Positions 17,179 through 26,100 of a DNA stretch of 64,000 nt are shown here, one piece after another (position 1 is the stretch's first letter; the number at the start of each line of letters is the position of its first letter). The notes under the pieces were generated by a model. The model saw only the letters and a program-made list of their open reading frames with translations. It did not search any database and had not been told where the DNA came from. The stretch is from assembly GCF_043196875.1 (NCBI RefSeq), contig NZ_JBEBMX010000008.1, forward strand, positions 1-64,000. Reading direction: 5' to 3'. The position numbers and the translations under genes were made by a program. The DNA is from Saccharospirillum sp043196875. Lineage in GTDB: Bacteria > Pseudomonadota > Gammaproteobacteria > Pseudomonadales > Natronospirillaceae.

Positions 17179-17910
17179 ATGAATTCCATTGTCTTGCTGC
17201 GTGATACTGGCCGCTTTTTCGGTCAACACTGGCTGCGTTTGTTCAGCATCACTTTGCTGATCAGCGCCATCACGCTGATCGTCGCGGTCGGGGTGATCGT
17301 TGCTGTGGTCATGGGTAGCCGCGGGATCCATCCTGTCAATTTGGCGCGTTTAGTCACCTGGGTTGGCGGCGTGTGGATGAGTACGGCCATCCTCTATTAC
17401 CTTTATGCTGTCTCAGCAGGACAACAGCTGTCGCCATTGGCAGCCATTCGCAAAAGCCTGGAAAGTATTAGTTCGGTGTTTGGTTACCAGTTGCTGCTGT
17501 TGGCTGCCTTGTTACTACTGGTCATGGTTGCCTGGCTGCCCATCGTCAGCGTCTTTCCTCTGCTCGATAAGTTTCCGTACAACCTCTGGGGCTTCGTCGT
17601 GCTGTTTTATTTTGGCTCGCGATTGGTCGCACTGGGAATGATTGATTTGGTAGTGAATCAAACCGACTTTAAGAGCCTCGTTTTCTCGGCCTGGCGTATC
17701 AGCCGAGGTCATGTTTGGACGCTGCTGATTGCGCATCTGATTTTTTTCGCCGCTATCGCCCTGGTCTTCATCATCCTACCCTTGGTCGAGCCTTATCTTT
17801 TGTTACAGATGTCGGTGCTGGTTTTACTCATCCAGCCCATCGTGATCCTGTTCTATATTTTTATTTTTCAAATTTATGCTCATCAGCGACCTGACACAGA
17901 CCATACCTGA
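17179..17910 (+). CDS. YciC-like (UPF0259) integral membrane protein
   Basis: A 243-residue protein with about six hydrophobic segments. The N-terminus MNSIVLLRDTGRFFGQHWLR, the internal YAVSAGQQLSPLAAI and the SAWRISRGHVWTLL segment match the pattern of the YciC/UPF0259 family (E. coli YciC has RDTGNFF and SAGQ at similar places). The biochemical role is unknown. ATG at 17179 is chosen by this family pattern over a TTG at 17149. A paralogue lies at 18312-18980, and a small antitoxin-like gene sits between them. Confidence 0.7.
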   Translation: MNSIVLLRDTGRFFGQHWLRLFSITLLISAITLIVAVGVIVAVVMGSRGIHPVNLARLVTWVGGVWMSTAILYYLYAVSAGQQLSPLAAIRKSLESISSVFGYQLLLLAALLLLVMVAWLPIVSVFPLLDKFPYNLWGFVVLFYFGSRLVALGMIDLVVNQTDFKSLVFSAWRISRGHVWTLLIAHLIFFAAIALVFIILPLVEPYLLLQMSVLVLLIQPIVILFYIFIFQIYAHQRPDTDHT

Positions 17911-17935
17911 CTCATTGATAGCCGAGAAAATGCCC

Positions 17936-18226
17936 ATGCCTGTTGATACCCAGACCTTCAATATGGCGGACTACCTGCTCACGCCGCACGACGTCTACGC
18001 CTTCCTCAACGAAGCGCTGCAAACCAAGGACACGAGTTTTATTGCCAGCGCCTTTGGCATTATTGCCGAATCCAAAGGCGTCGAAATCATCGCCCAACAC
18101 AGCAACCTCAATTGTGCGCAGCTGTGTCTGGCCGTCAGCGAGCAAAGCGAACCGACGCTGGCGTCGGTGCTGGCGGCGCTGGAGGCTTTGCAAGCAGACC
18201 TGTCTCTCGACACCCACAGCCACTGA
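17936..18226 (+). CDS. Orphan addiction-module antidote-like HTH protein
   Basis: A small protein (96 residues from this ATG) whose layout matches the addiction-module antidote family: MADYLLTPHDVYAFLNEALQ, then AFGIIAESKGVEIIAQHSNL as the helix-turn-helix, then EPTLASVLAALEAL. In that family it normally follows or precedes a HigB/RelE-like toxin. Here both neighbours are YciC-like membrane proteins and no toxin reading frame is visible. It may be a free-standing DNA-binding regulator or the remnant of a toxin-antitoxin pair. ATG at 17930 is an equally possible start. Confidence 0.65.
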   Translation: MPVDTQTFNMADYLLTPHDVYAFLNEALQTKDTSFIASAFGIIAESKGVEIIAQHSNLNCAQLCLAVSEQSEPTLASVLAALEALQADLSLDTHSH

Positions 18227-18311
18227 GCCGCGGGCGCGGACGTAAACGCACCGGGCTGCACTTCACTTACTGCCCGGCTGTGATACTGTTTTGCCACCTC
18301 AACCGATAGCG

Positions 18312-18980
18312 ATGCCCATGCTGTATTCTTTTCTGCGCGACACCCTTCGTTTCTTCGGCCATCACTGGATTCCGCTGACGGTCATCACCGCCAGTCTGGG
18401 GCTGGTGTTTGAACTGCTGGTCATGCTCAGCTGGCCGCAAACCAATCCGGACGAGCTCAGCTTTCCGTGGTTTGCTTACCTGCTGCAATGGCTCGGTTCG
18501 GTCTGGACCATGGCGGCGGTCATTCTTTATCTCGACCATGCTCTGGGTGGGCAATATCTGGCGCCGGTGACCGCCTGGCAAAAAGCGCTGACTTTCGTGT
18601 TACCGCTGGCGGGTTTGCAGATACTGATCGCCATCGGCATTTCCATCGGCTTTGTGTTTCTCGTCGTCCCCGGCATCTACCTGGGCATTAAACTGGCGTT
18701 GAGCAGCTTTTATCTGGTACTCGACCGGCAGTCCATCGTCACCGCCATGAAGTCGGCCTGGAAGGGCAGCGATGGTTATGGCTGGACACTGCTCGGCGGC
18801 TATCTGTTGTTCTATGGCGTCATCATGTTGCTGATGCAAACCATCACCTACACCCTGACCACAGAAACCGGTGGTTATGGACCGATAGAGGTCTTCATCG
18901 GTGTGCTCTTTAAGCCGTTAACAGCGCTCATTATTATCTTCGGTTTCCGGGTTTATTCCGACAGTCGCCAATCCAGTTAA
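18312..18980 (+). CDS. YciC-like (UPF0259) integral membrane protein, paralogue
   Basis: A 222-residue protein with five to six membrane spans. It is related to the product at 17179-17910 through the N-terminal LRDTLRFFGHHW segment, the HALGGQYLAPVTAW segment and a SAWKGSDGYGWTLLGG segment. Function unknown. Start ATG at 18312 (MPMLYSF) has no strong Shine-Dalgarno, and 18318 is an alternative. The pair probably arose by duplication. Confidence 0.68.
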   Translation: MPMLYSFLRDTLRFFGHHWIPLTVITASLGLVFELLVMLSWPQTNPDELSFPWFAYLLQWLGSVWTMAAVILYLDHALGGQYLAPVTAWQKALTFVLPLAGLQILIAIGISIGFVFLVVPGIYLGIKLALSSFYLVLDRQSIVTAMKSAWKGSDGYGWTLLGGYLLFYGVIMLLMQTITYTLTTETGGYGPIEVFIGVLFKPLTALIIIFGFRVYSDSRQSS

Positions 18981-18997
18981 AACCTTGATTTGCGTTC

Positions 18998-19021
18998 TAG
19001 CGCCCTCGCCAAAGGGTGCTA
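18998..19021. repeat. Inverted repeat upstream of the MFS gene
   Basis: TAGCGCCCT (18998-19006) and AGGGTGCTA (19013-19021) pair with one G-T wobble over a 6-nt loop. No T-run follows on the plus strand. It could terminate the previous gene weakly or serve as an operator. Confidence 0.35.
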
Positions 19022-19093
19022 GAGTATTGGCCTGAAAGTTGGCTTGGTTCTGCCGCGCCAGCGCTGTATCTCCGTTCTGGCCCGAGTATCCTC

Positions 19094-20410
19094 ATGCGCT
19101 CCATTCTGCTGTCCATTACTGCCCTGTTTTTTGGTCTGGCACTGTTGCTGATGGGCAACAGTCTGCTCAGTACACTGTTGGTGATTCGCGGCGTCAGCGA
19201 AGGCTTTTCCGAGCAGTTTCTCGGTTTGCTGTCGTCCAGTTATTACCTCGGTGCCTTGCTCGGTACCTGGTTTGCCGGTCGGCTGATCCGGCAGATGGGC
19301 CATATCCGTTGCTTCACCTTCTGCGCTGCTCTGCTGTCGTGCGGCACCCTGCTTTATGTGCTGCTGCTCTCACCCGTTGCCTGGATGATCATTCGTCTGC
19401 TCACCGGCTTCGGTGTCTTCGTGCTTTTTACCGTTATCGAAAGCTGGCTAAACGGCCAGACGCCGGACGAATACCGCAATCGCATTTTCTCGCTCTACAT
19501 GGTGGTGCAGATGATCGCCGCCGCCATCGCTCAACAGTTTCTGCATCTCGACAGCGCCGACGCCTTTACGCTCTTTGCCATCGCCGCTGTACTGGCCTCG
19601 GCCGCTGTGATGCCGGTGTCCTGGACGCGCTTGCAGCAACCGCACGTGGCGCTCGATATGCCGAAGATGGATTTGCCGCGCCTGATTGAATCAGCGCCGG
19701 TCGCGGTCACGGCGGTCATCGTCTCTGGTCTGACGCTGGGTCCGTTCTGGGGCTTGTCGCCGCTGTTTGCTGCCAGCCTGGGTTACAGCGAAAGCCAGGT
19801 GGCGATCTTTATTTCATTGGCCGTTCTGGGCGGCGCTGCCATTCAATATCCGGTCGGCCGCTTATCCGATCTGATCGATCGGCGATTGGTTATCTTGGGA
19901 GTCCTGGCAGCAACGACTCTGGTCAGCATGGCGCTGGTAACGGCCGCCTACCTGCTGCCATCACAGCTGTGGCTGATCGTTTTCCTGGCGATGCTCTTTG
20001 TCGGCCTGGCACTGGCGGTATATCCGATCGGTGTGGCGCACCTGGTGGACCACATCCATAAAGATCACCTGGTGGCCGGTTCCAGCGGTCTGTTACTGCT
20101 CTACGGCCTGGGTTCCTTTATTGGCCCGGCGTTGGCAGGCATCGGTTTGCAACGGCTGGGCGGCCAGTCGTTACCCGGTTTCTTTGCGCTGGTCACGCTG
20201 CTGGCGGTGTTTGTCGTGGCCTGGCAGTTACGGCAATCGAAGGTGGTGGAAAAGCCGACCGACTACGAAGGTCATTTCGTGTCCATGGTGCGTACCGGCC
20301 CCAATGTGTTGCCGCTGCACCCGGATTCGGAAGAGGAAATTGAGCCGCCGGAAGATCGCCGCCAAGCGCCGCGCCCGGAAAAACCAGAGGACGCGACTCC
20401 GAACGACTGA
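19094..20410 (+). CDS. MFS transporter, YcaD-like
   Basis: A 438-residue major facilitator with 12 predicted spans, beginning MRSILLSITALFFGLALLLMG. The loop between spans 2 and 3 has FAGRLIRQMGHIR, and the central part has VGRLSDLIDRR in the equivalent repeat position. The pattern matches the YcaD (UPF0226) branch of small-solute MFS proteins; the substrate is unknown. The acidic C-terminal tail (EEEIEPPEDRR) is cytoplasmic. ATG at 19094 places the first span at the N-terminus; the longer upstream frame does not. Confidence 0.82.
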   Translation: MRSILLSITALFFGLALLLMGNSLLSTLLVIRGVSEGFSEQFLGLLSSSYYLGALLGTWFAGRLIRQMGHIRCFTFCAALLSCGTLLYVLLLSPVAWMIIRLLTGFGVFVLFTVIESWLNGQTPDEYRNRIFSLYMVVQMIAAAIAQQFLHLDSADAFTLFAIAAVLASAAVMPVSWTRLQQPHVALDMPKMDLPRLIESAPVAVTAVIVSGLTLGPFWGLSPLFAASLGYSESQVAIFISLAVLGGAAIQYPVGRLSDLIDRRLVILGVLAATTLVSMALVTAAYLLPSQLWLIVFLAMLFVGLALAVYPIGVAHLVDHIHKDHLVAGSSGLLLLYGLGSFIGPALAGIGLQRLGGQSLPGFFALVTLLAVFVVAWQLRQSKVVEKPTDYEGHFVSMVRTGPNVLPLHPDSEEEIEPPEDRRQAPRPEKPEDATPND

Positions 20411-20417
20411 GGGACGA

Positions 20418-20846
20418 TTAATCCTTCGGTTTTTTGCGGTAGGAATGTTCGAGCATGGCGCGCACCAGATCGCGCCAGGTGAGAATGCCCAACGGCTGCT
20501 TGGAACTGTTCACCACCGGAATACAGGATAAGCCTTTTTCGTGCATCAGGCGCACCGCCTCGATGATTGGCGCTTCCGGTGAAACGGTGATCGGATCGCG
20601 CGTCATCAACTCATAAGCGCGTTTGATCATGGTGTGGGTATCGCGCAGCTCTTCTTCGTATTTACCCACGAAAGGCGACAGCGCCTTGAGCACATCGCGG
20701 TCGGAAATAATGCCCACCAGTTTGCCGTGTTCGGTGACCAGCACATGATGAAAATGGTGTTCTTCGAACAACTCGCGAATGCTCGCCAGCGTGTGTTCGG
20801 TGCCCACTTTCACCGGGTTGGGAGTCATAAAATCACTGACACTCAT
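20418..20846 (-). CDS. Two-CBS-domain protein
   Basis: A 142-residue cytoplasmic protein made of two CBS motifs: residues about 1-60 (MSVSDFMTPNPVKVGTEHTL, then VLVTEHGKLVGIISDRDVLK) and about 75-135 (AYELMTRDPITVSPEAPIIE, then IPVVNSSKQPLGILTWRDLV). CBS pairs usually bind adenine nucleotides and regulate partners. AAGGAAAA precedes the ATG at 20846. It is convergent with the MFS gene (7-bp gap), and its start is 29 bp from the stop of yaiI on the same strand. Confidence 0.88.
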   Translation of the reverse strand: MSVSDFMTPNPVKVGTEHTLASIRELFEEHHFHHVLVTEHGKLVGIISDRDVLKALSPFVGKYEEELRDTHTMIKRAYELMTRDPITVSPEAPIIEAVRLMHEKGLSCIPVVNSSKQPLGILTWRDLVRAMLEHSYRKKPKD

Positions 20847-20874
20847 CGTCTTTTCCTTAACGTCTGTGGTGCGC

Positions 20875-21321
20875 TTAACGCTGGCGCGCCAGCCAGCGAT
20901 CGAGTTGATTGGCAAAGGCCTGGCGGTCGCTTTGGCTGAACGCTGCCGGGCCACCGGTCTGAATACCACTACTGCGCATCGTATCGAGAAAATCCCGGAT
21001 GTTCAGCCGGCCTTTGATGTTGTCCTTGGTGAAGGCCTCGCCACGCGGGCTCAGCGCCAGGCCGCCGGCGTCAATCACCTCGGCCGCCAGAGGAATATCG
21101 GCGGTGATCACCAAATCTCCAGGTTGCAGCCGCTGCACAATTTCGTTATCGGCAACATCGAAGCCGGAAGCCACCTGCACGCTGCGAATATGCTTCGATG
21201 GCGGCGTGCGCATCGGCTGGTTGGCCACCAGCACCAGTTCGGTCGCTGTGCGCTCAGCGGCACGAAACAGAATTTCCTTTACCACGCCCGGACAGGCATC
21301 GGCATCGACCCAGATCGTCAT
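20875..21321 (-). CDS. yaiI: YaiI/YqxD family protein (DUF188)
   Basis: A 148-residue protein starting MTIWVDADACPGVVKEIL, the diagnostic N-terminus of the YaiI/YqxD (UPF0178) family. It also has LVITADIPLAAEVIDAGG and an internal NIRDFLDTMRSSGIQTGGP motif. The conserved aspartates and PIN-like fold suggest a nuclease relative, but no activity is established. Probably co-transcribed with the CBS protein gene. Confidence 0.92.
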   Translation of the reverse strand: MTIWVDADACPGVVKEILFRAAERTATELVLVANQPMRTPPSKHIRSVQVASGFDVADNEIVQRLQPGDLVITADIPLAAEVIDAGGLALSPRGEAFTKDNIKGRLNIRDFLDTMRSSGIQTGGPAAFSQSDRQAFANQLDRWLARQR

Positions 21322-21438
21322 CGTTGTTCTCTTCGGTTAACTGGCGGCAGTTTAGCATGGTCGGCTGCGGCGGTTTAAAAGCGGCGGCACAACACCATCT
21401 AAGCTGCAACGGAAATCACTCTATTACAGGAGCCCAAA

Positions 21439-21978
21439 ATGAGCCGCCATTTCGAAACCGCTCCCGGCCTGAACCAAGAACGCGACCCGGCCACCCACGA
21501 CTTTGTGTTCAACCAGACCATGCTGCGCATCAAAGACCCGGCCGTCGCCCTGGATTTCTACACCCGGGTTATGGGCATGACACTGGTGAAAAAACTGGAT
21601 TTCGAGGCGATGAACTTCTCGCTCTACTTTCTAGCGGCGATCAAGCCAGATGAGCTGAGCGACTGGTCCGATGATGCCAAAACCCGCACCGCCCAAACGT
21701 TCGGCCGCCCGGCCATGCTGGAGTTGACCCACAACTGGGGCACCGAAAACGACGCCGACTTCCACTACCACAACGGCAACGACCAACCCCAGGGTTTCGG
21801 CCATATTGGTTTTGCCGTACCGGACCTGGACGCCGCCTGCGCCCGTTTTGATGAACTGGGCGTCGACTACGTCAAACGCCCGGAAGACGGCAAGATGAAC
21901 GACCTGGCTTTTATCAAAGACCCGGATGGCTACTGGATCGAGATTTTTGCGGCTGAGCGGATTGCTGGGGCGTTTTGA
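21439..21978 (+). CDS. gloA: Lactoylglutathione lyase (glyoxalase I)
   Basis: A 179-residue glyoxalase I that isomerises the methylglyoxal-glutathione hemithioacetal to S-lactoylglutathione. It has the longer form found in pseudomonads and eukaryotes: FVFNQTMLRIKDPAVALDFY at about 27-46, LELTHNWGTEND, GFGHIGFAVPDLDAACARF and a C-terminal FIKDPDGYWIEIF whose glutamate is a metal ligand. AGGAG lies before the ATG. It is the last conserved core gene before the AT-rich island. Confidence 0.94.
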   Translation: MSRHFETAPGLNQERDPATHDFVFNQTMLRIKDPAVALDFYTRVMGMTLVKKLDFEAMNFSLYFLAAIKPDELSDWSDDAKTRTAQTFGRPAMLELTHNWGTENDADFHYHNGNDQPQGFGHIGFAVPDLDAACARFDELGVDYVKRPEDGKMNDLAFIKDPDGYWIEIFAAERIAGAF

Positions 21979-21995
21979 AGTAACCAAGATAACCC

Positions 21996-22024
21996 TGAGA
22001 TCCCGGACTAGATACGGGATCTCA
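21996..22024. repeat. Perfect inverted repeat at the left edge of the island
   Basis: TGAGATCCCG (21996-22005) and CGGGATCTCA (22015-22024), 10-bp arms with a 9-nt loop, 18 bp after the gloA stop. There is no T-run after it. It could be a factor-independent stop without U-tract, or a recombination-associated site at the start of the AT-rich segment. Confidence 0.45.
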
Positions 22025-22605
22025 CCAAGCCCCAGTGGTAATGAGCGACGCCAAGTTCAAAAGGGGTTAGAAGCAATCAAATACCAAAGATCTCTGACCC
22101 TATTGGAGCCATCAAACTTGAGGCAGACACACCCCGCTTTGAAAGTGACCTGGAAGTTCCACGGAGGGCGGGTATTCCTGCTGAATCTTTCATAAAGCCG
22201 ACTCAGGGAAGCGCTTGTTTAAAAAACACTGTATGAATCTAACCTTGCGGGTATCGAAAATCCGGCCGGCGGAACATGACCTTTCAGATCACCCTTGCAC
22301 CAAATCCAAACTTCCAAACACATAAAAGCGCCTCTACCAATACCGAACCTTAAAGCACCACTAATCGCCCAAAGCGGACACATTCGCACCCAAAAACTTG
22401 AACTGCGTCGCAAAAAGGCGTAGTCGTAGCCTTGTTACAGCCAACCACAAACAATTCGAACTCTTGGTGCGCTCTGTAACTGGCTGGGCGGTAGCGTAAA
22501 TGGCAACGCTGTTTCATCTCTCGTAATAAGCCGCAGCCCCCTTTTAAAATGAGGCTATTGGTAGCTGCAACAGAGTGTCCAATGTTAAATGCCAAGGAGA
22601 ATTAG
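22025..22605. other. Gene-poor left arm of the AT-rich island with a coding-like remnant
   Basis: No intact gene is visible in these 580 bases. Positions 22045-22236 stay open for 64 codons in one plus-strand frame with plausible residue use (for example KLEADTPRFESDLEVPRRAG) but have no start codon, so this may be a decayed gene end. Within it, GGGTTAGA (22064-22071) and TCTGACCC (22093-22100) form an inverted repeat with one wobble pair, of the type seen at ends of REP or small IS200-like remnants. Two short minus-strand frames (22219-22413, 22350-22595) look random. Confidence 0.35.
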
Positions 22606-22992
22606 GTGCCGCAAAATCAACAAAGTGGTGCGCGAGCAAACGATTGGGGCCGCCAAATAGCCAGAGAAATTGCTGAAGCTATTGGGGCAGAAATGCTTTC
22701 GAAAAACAGCAACGAGTGCAAATTAGAGGGCGAAAGAGCTGTCATTAAGTGCGCCAAACTATCCACCGATAGCGTAGGTGTTACATATAAGATGCTTGAG
22801 CGAATTCAATTCATCATAGGTGCATTTCAAGCTGAAAACGGGAAGTTCGATATCTATAAGCTGCCATCGCCTATCTTTCAAAAAAATATGCGTGCAACCG
22901 CTTCTCATGGTTCTGCCAAAGGGAAAGTTGGTATCGTAAGAAAAACAATATTCCATTCCTCTGGAAAATTCATGTCGTCAGTAAAAGTCTAG
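22606..22992 (+). CDS. Small hypothetical protein upstream of the YobI-like NTPase
   Basis: A 128-residue, basic, soluble protein that I do not recognise. Sequence landmarks are an N-terminal amphipathic helix (RQIAREIAEAIGAEML), SSNEC-like SKNSNECKLEGERAVIKCAK (about 32-51), SVGVTYKMLERIQ and a basic tail with ATASHGSAKGKVGIV. It has no signal peptide or membrane span. The E-K spacing in CKLEGERAVIKCAK faintly recalls nuclease-like folds, but this is speculation. Start is GTG at 22606 with AAGGAGA six bases before it. Codon use is AT-rich like the NTPase 204 bp downstream on the same strand, suggesting joint acquisition. Confidence 0.7.
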   Translation: MPQNQQSGARANDWGRQIAREIAEAIGAEMLSKNSNECKLEGERAVIKCAKLSTDSVGVTYKMLERIQFIIGAFQAENGKFDIYKLPSPIFQKNMRATASHGSAKGKVGIVRKTIFHSSGKFMSSVKV

Positions 22993-23196
22993 CTAACACC
23001 ATGCTGCACAATATCTAGCTTTAGATCTCTATATACTTCTTGGAAAGCGATTAGTGACAAATAAACGGGGCACCCAGTTTGGCCCTTGACGGACTTCAAG
23101 TGTTCCACGGCGAAAACACATTAGCCTAGATTCTCTTGCAGCCACGGTGTCATTAGGTATTTATAAATCCCAAATATCCAGTTGGTCCGATATCAC

Positions 23197-26100
23197 ATGA
23201 AAAAAGCCATAACAGCCCTTACACGCCGGCTTATAAACAAACTAAATAAATTTGTATATTGGCTGGAAGAACAAAATATCGCTGCTGACGTTAAGTCAAA
23301 TTTTGTGGACCTCGCACCAACCGATGAGGCAGATAAGTCTGGTGTTTATTCTGAAGCTTTAATGTTTGCGACAAACAACGAGAAAGTTACTAATATTGCC
23401 CTGACTGGCCCCTATGGATCAGGAAAAAGCAGCATAATACTGTCCTTCCTTAAAAGGTACCGCCGTCCCGCACTTCGTATTTCTCTCGCTGCGTTTGTTC
23501 CCGAGGCGAGCTACGGAGAAGACAAAAAAAACAAACAAAGTGATTCTAATATAAAAGGCAATGTGAGCCGCCAAGAGATTGAAAGAAGTATTTTACAACA
23601 ATTGTTATATGGTGCGGACTCAAATAGGTTACCTCTATCGCGCTTTAAACGTATTCAGACACCAGGTATTTGGTCAATACCAAAATCTATATTTATTACT
23701 CTCGGGGTTCTTTCAGTATGGCATATCTTTTTTCATCATGAAGATATCTCCAGTGGTGCTTTCTTTGAACCAATAGAGCTTAGCAATTGGCTCAATTTAA
23801 CAAGTTTTTTCATAGCAATTATATTCTTCTTCGGTGCAGTTCATAAGTTCTACGTGGCAAGCTTCGGCCTTTCACTCAAAAGCGTTTCATTGAGAGATAT
23901 TGAAATAAAACCCGCTTTTGATGACCAAGCATCCATACTGAATCGTCATCTAGACGAGATAATATATTTCTTCCAGTCAACTAAATACGACCTTGTTATT
24001 ATTGAGGACTTGGATCGTTTTAAAGATTCAGAGATATTTGTCACATTGCGGGAAATCAATAATCTTGTGAACGAGAACTCAGGCGTGAAGCGAACCATCA
24101 GGTTTCTTTATGCCCTTCGTGATGACATTTTTATAAACACTGATCGAACAAAATTTTTTGAATTTATTGTTCCTGTTATACCGATCATTAACACGTCAAA
24201 CTCTATTGATATGGTATTAGCCCAGGGCAGCAGAATTGAGCTTGACGAGGGTCTTAACAAGCAATTTTTAAGAGAAGTTTCGAGATATCTAAACGATCTA
24301 AGATTAATACAGAACATATTTAACGAGTATGTTATTTATTCAGCAAAAATCGATGCAGATAAAGAAAAATACCTCGACCCTAATAAACTACTTGCTATCT
24401 TAATTTATAAGAATGTATACCCAAGAGATTTTGAACAATTGCATCGTGGATCGGGAAATCTAACTACCATTCTTAATCTAAAGGAATTTTTTATAGCTGG
24501 TGGCGAGAGCCGCTATAGAGCAGAGATTGAAACACTCGAAAAAGAGCTTGAGGTCGCAGAGCGACAAACGCCTTTAGATCTGAATGAGTTGCGAAAAATA
24601 TATGCCATGGCACTAATTGAGAAGCTTCCAAGTGCAACCCGCAGTGTTAGTATAGATCACCAAGGATGGATCGCTTTTCCCAAACTGGTTGATCAAGATA
24701 ATTTCGAGGAGTTAATCACCTGTAAAAACCTATACTACATTGACATAAATGGTCACATAAATCAGATAACAAACCTCAACTTGGAAAAAGAAATTGATCC
24801 TCAAAAGTCATACCAAAAGCGAAAATCAGAAATAGAAAAAAAAGACACTGAAAATAGAAATATAATATTGCATAAAATAAATGATCTTAGATCGAAAATC
24901 TCACAACTTCGAACAATTAAACTCAATGAATTATTGAGGCTTAACGCCAATAGCGTAAAAGAATATTTTAAGGATTTCGGAGAAAACAGTGAACTTGCTC
25001 GTTTTCTGATTCTAGAAGGTTATCTCGACGACACATACTATCAATACACCTCTCTCTTTCACTCAGGTCGTTTATCTCCAAATGACAATAAATTTCTAAT
25101 TCAGATACGTGCTTTCGTTACACCCGAGCCTGACTTTCAGATCGACAACCCTAAAGAAGTTATTGCTGCAATGCGAGACGAAGACTTTCGGCAAAGCTAC
25201 GTTTTAAATGTTATGATCGTCGACTGCATGCTTAATGACAGCATTAGTTACCATGATCAAATCAAAAAAATGTTCGAGCATATTTCGATAAAATTTTCGG
25301 ATTCTGAGAAATTTTTCGATACCTTTTACAACAATGGCTCAAACATTTCGAGACTGCTTTCAGGTCTTATCAACACTTGGGAAGATTTTATTCCTGAAGC
25401 GATAACAAGCCCAAAAAATATTTTACACATTACCCAAATAATCCTGAATACTCCTAAAAACAAGCTCGAAGAACTAGCAAAAAAATTTAGAGGGTTCCCT
25501 GAGTTTGTTTCGGAAAATCTTCCAGACATACTGATAAATTCGCCAGAACTGGAACCAGAGTGTCTTGTTTGTCTTAACTTTGAGGTTAAAGACCTAGCAT
25601 CTGTTAAAGACCACCCTGAAATTGTCCGCACCATGTTCGAACGCGGATTGTTCGAACTTACAATGGAGAACATTGAATATATTTACCAGGCCATTCTAGG
25701 GGAAAACAACCTCAGGCCACTATATGAGAAAAACTACACGGCTATACGTTCGACGGATAATAAAATTTTAATAGACAGAGTCGAACGTGAGTTTGACCAC
25801 TATTTACATGATATCCTTTTAAGTCTTCCAGAAAACTCGAAGGAAGATGTGCCATCTATATTGGCGGTCATTAATCGCGAAGATATAAATTTAGACAGTA
25901 TCGAAAAGTTTCTTGATCAACAAACGACCTTGCTGCCAATACTAGAAGATTTGCCTTACAGTCTCTACCCTGTACTGTTCCGGCTAGGTAAGATCGAGCC
26001 AACCTGGGTAAACTGCAATAATTACATGAAAAGTGAAGTATTCGACGAAGGAAGTTTGATTGACTATCTTGACCGAGAGTATATTCGAGAAGCTATTCTT

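Noticed and set aside
22219..22595. Two minus-strand frames of 64 and 81 codons in the island's left arm
   Set aside because: Cysteine- and tryptophan-rich random composition, mutual overlap, no Shine-Dalgarno and no recognisable domain.
22584..22605. GTTAAAT just before the GTG gene looked like an integron attC R' box, suggesting a gene cassette
   Set aside because: No matching R'' box or paired L sites could be found upstream, there is no integrase, and the match is short.
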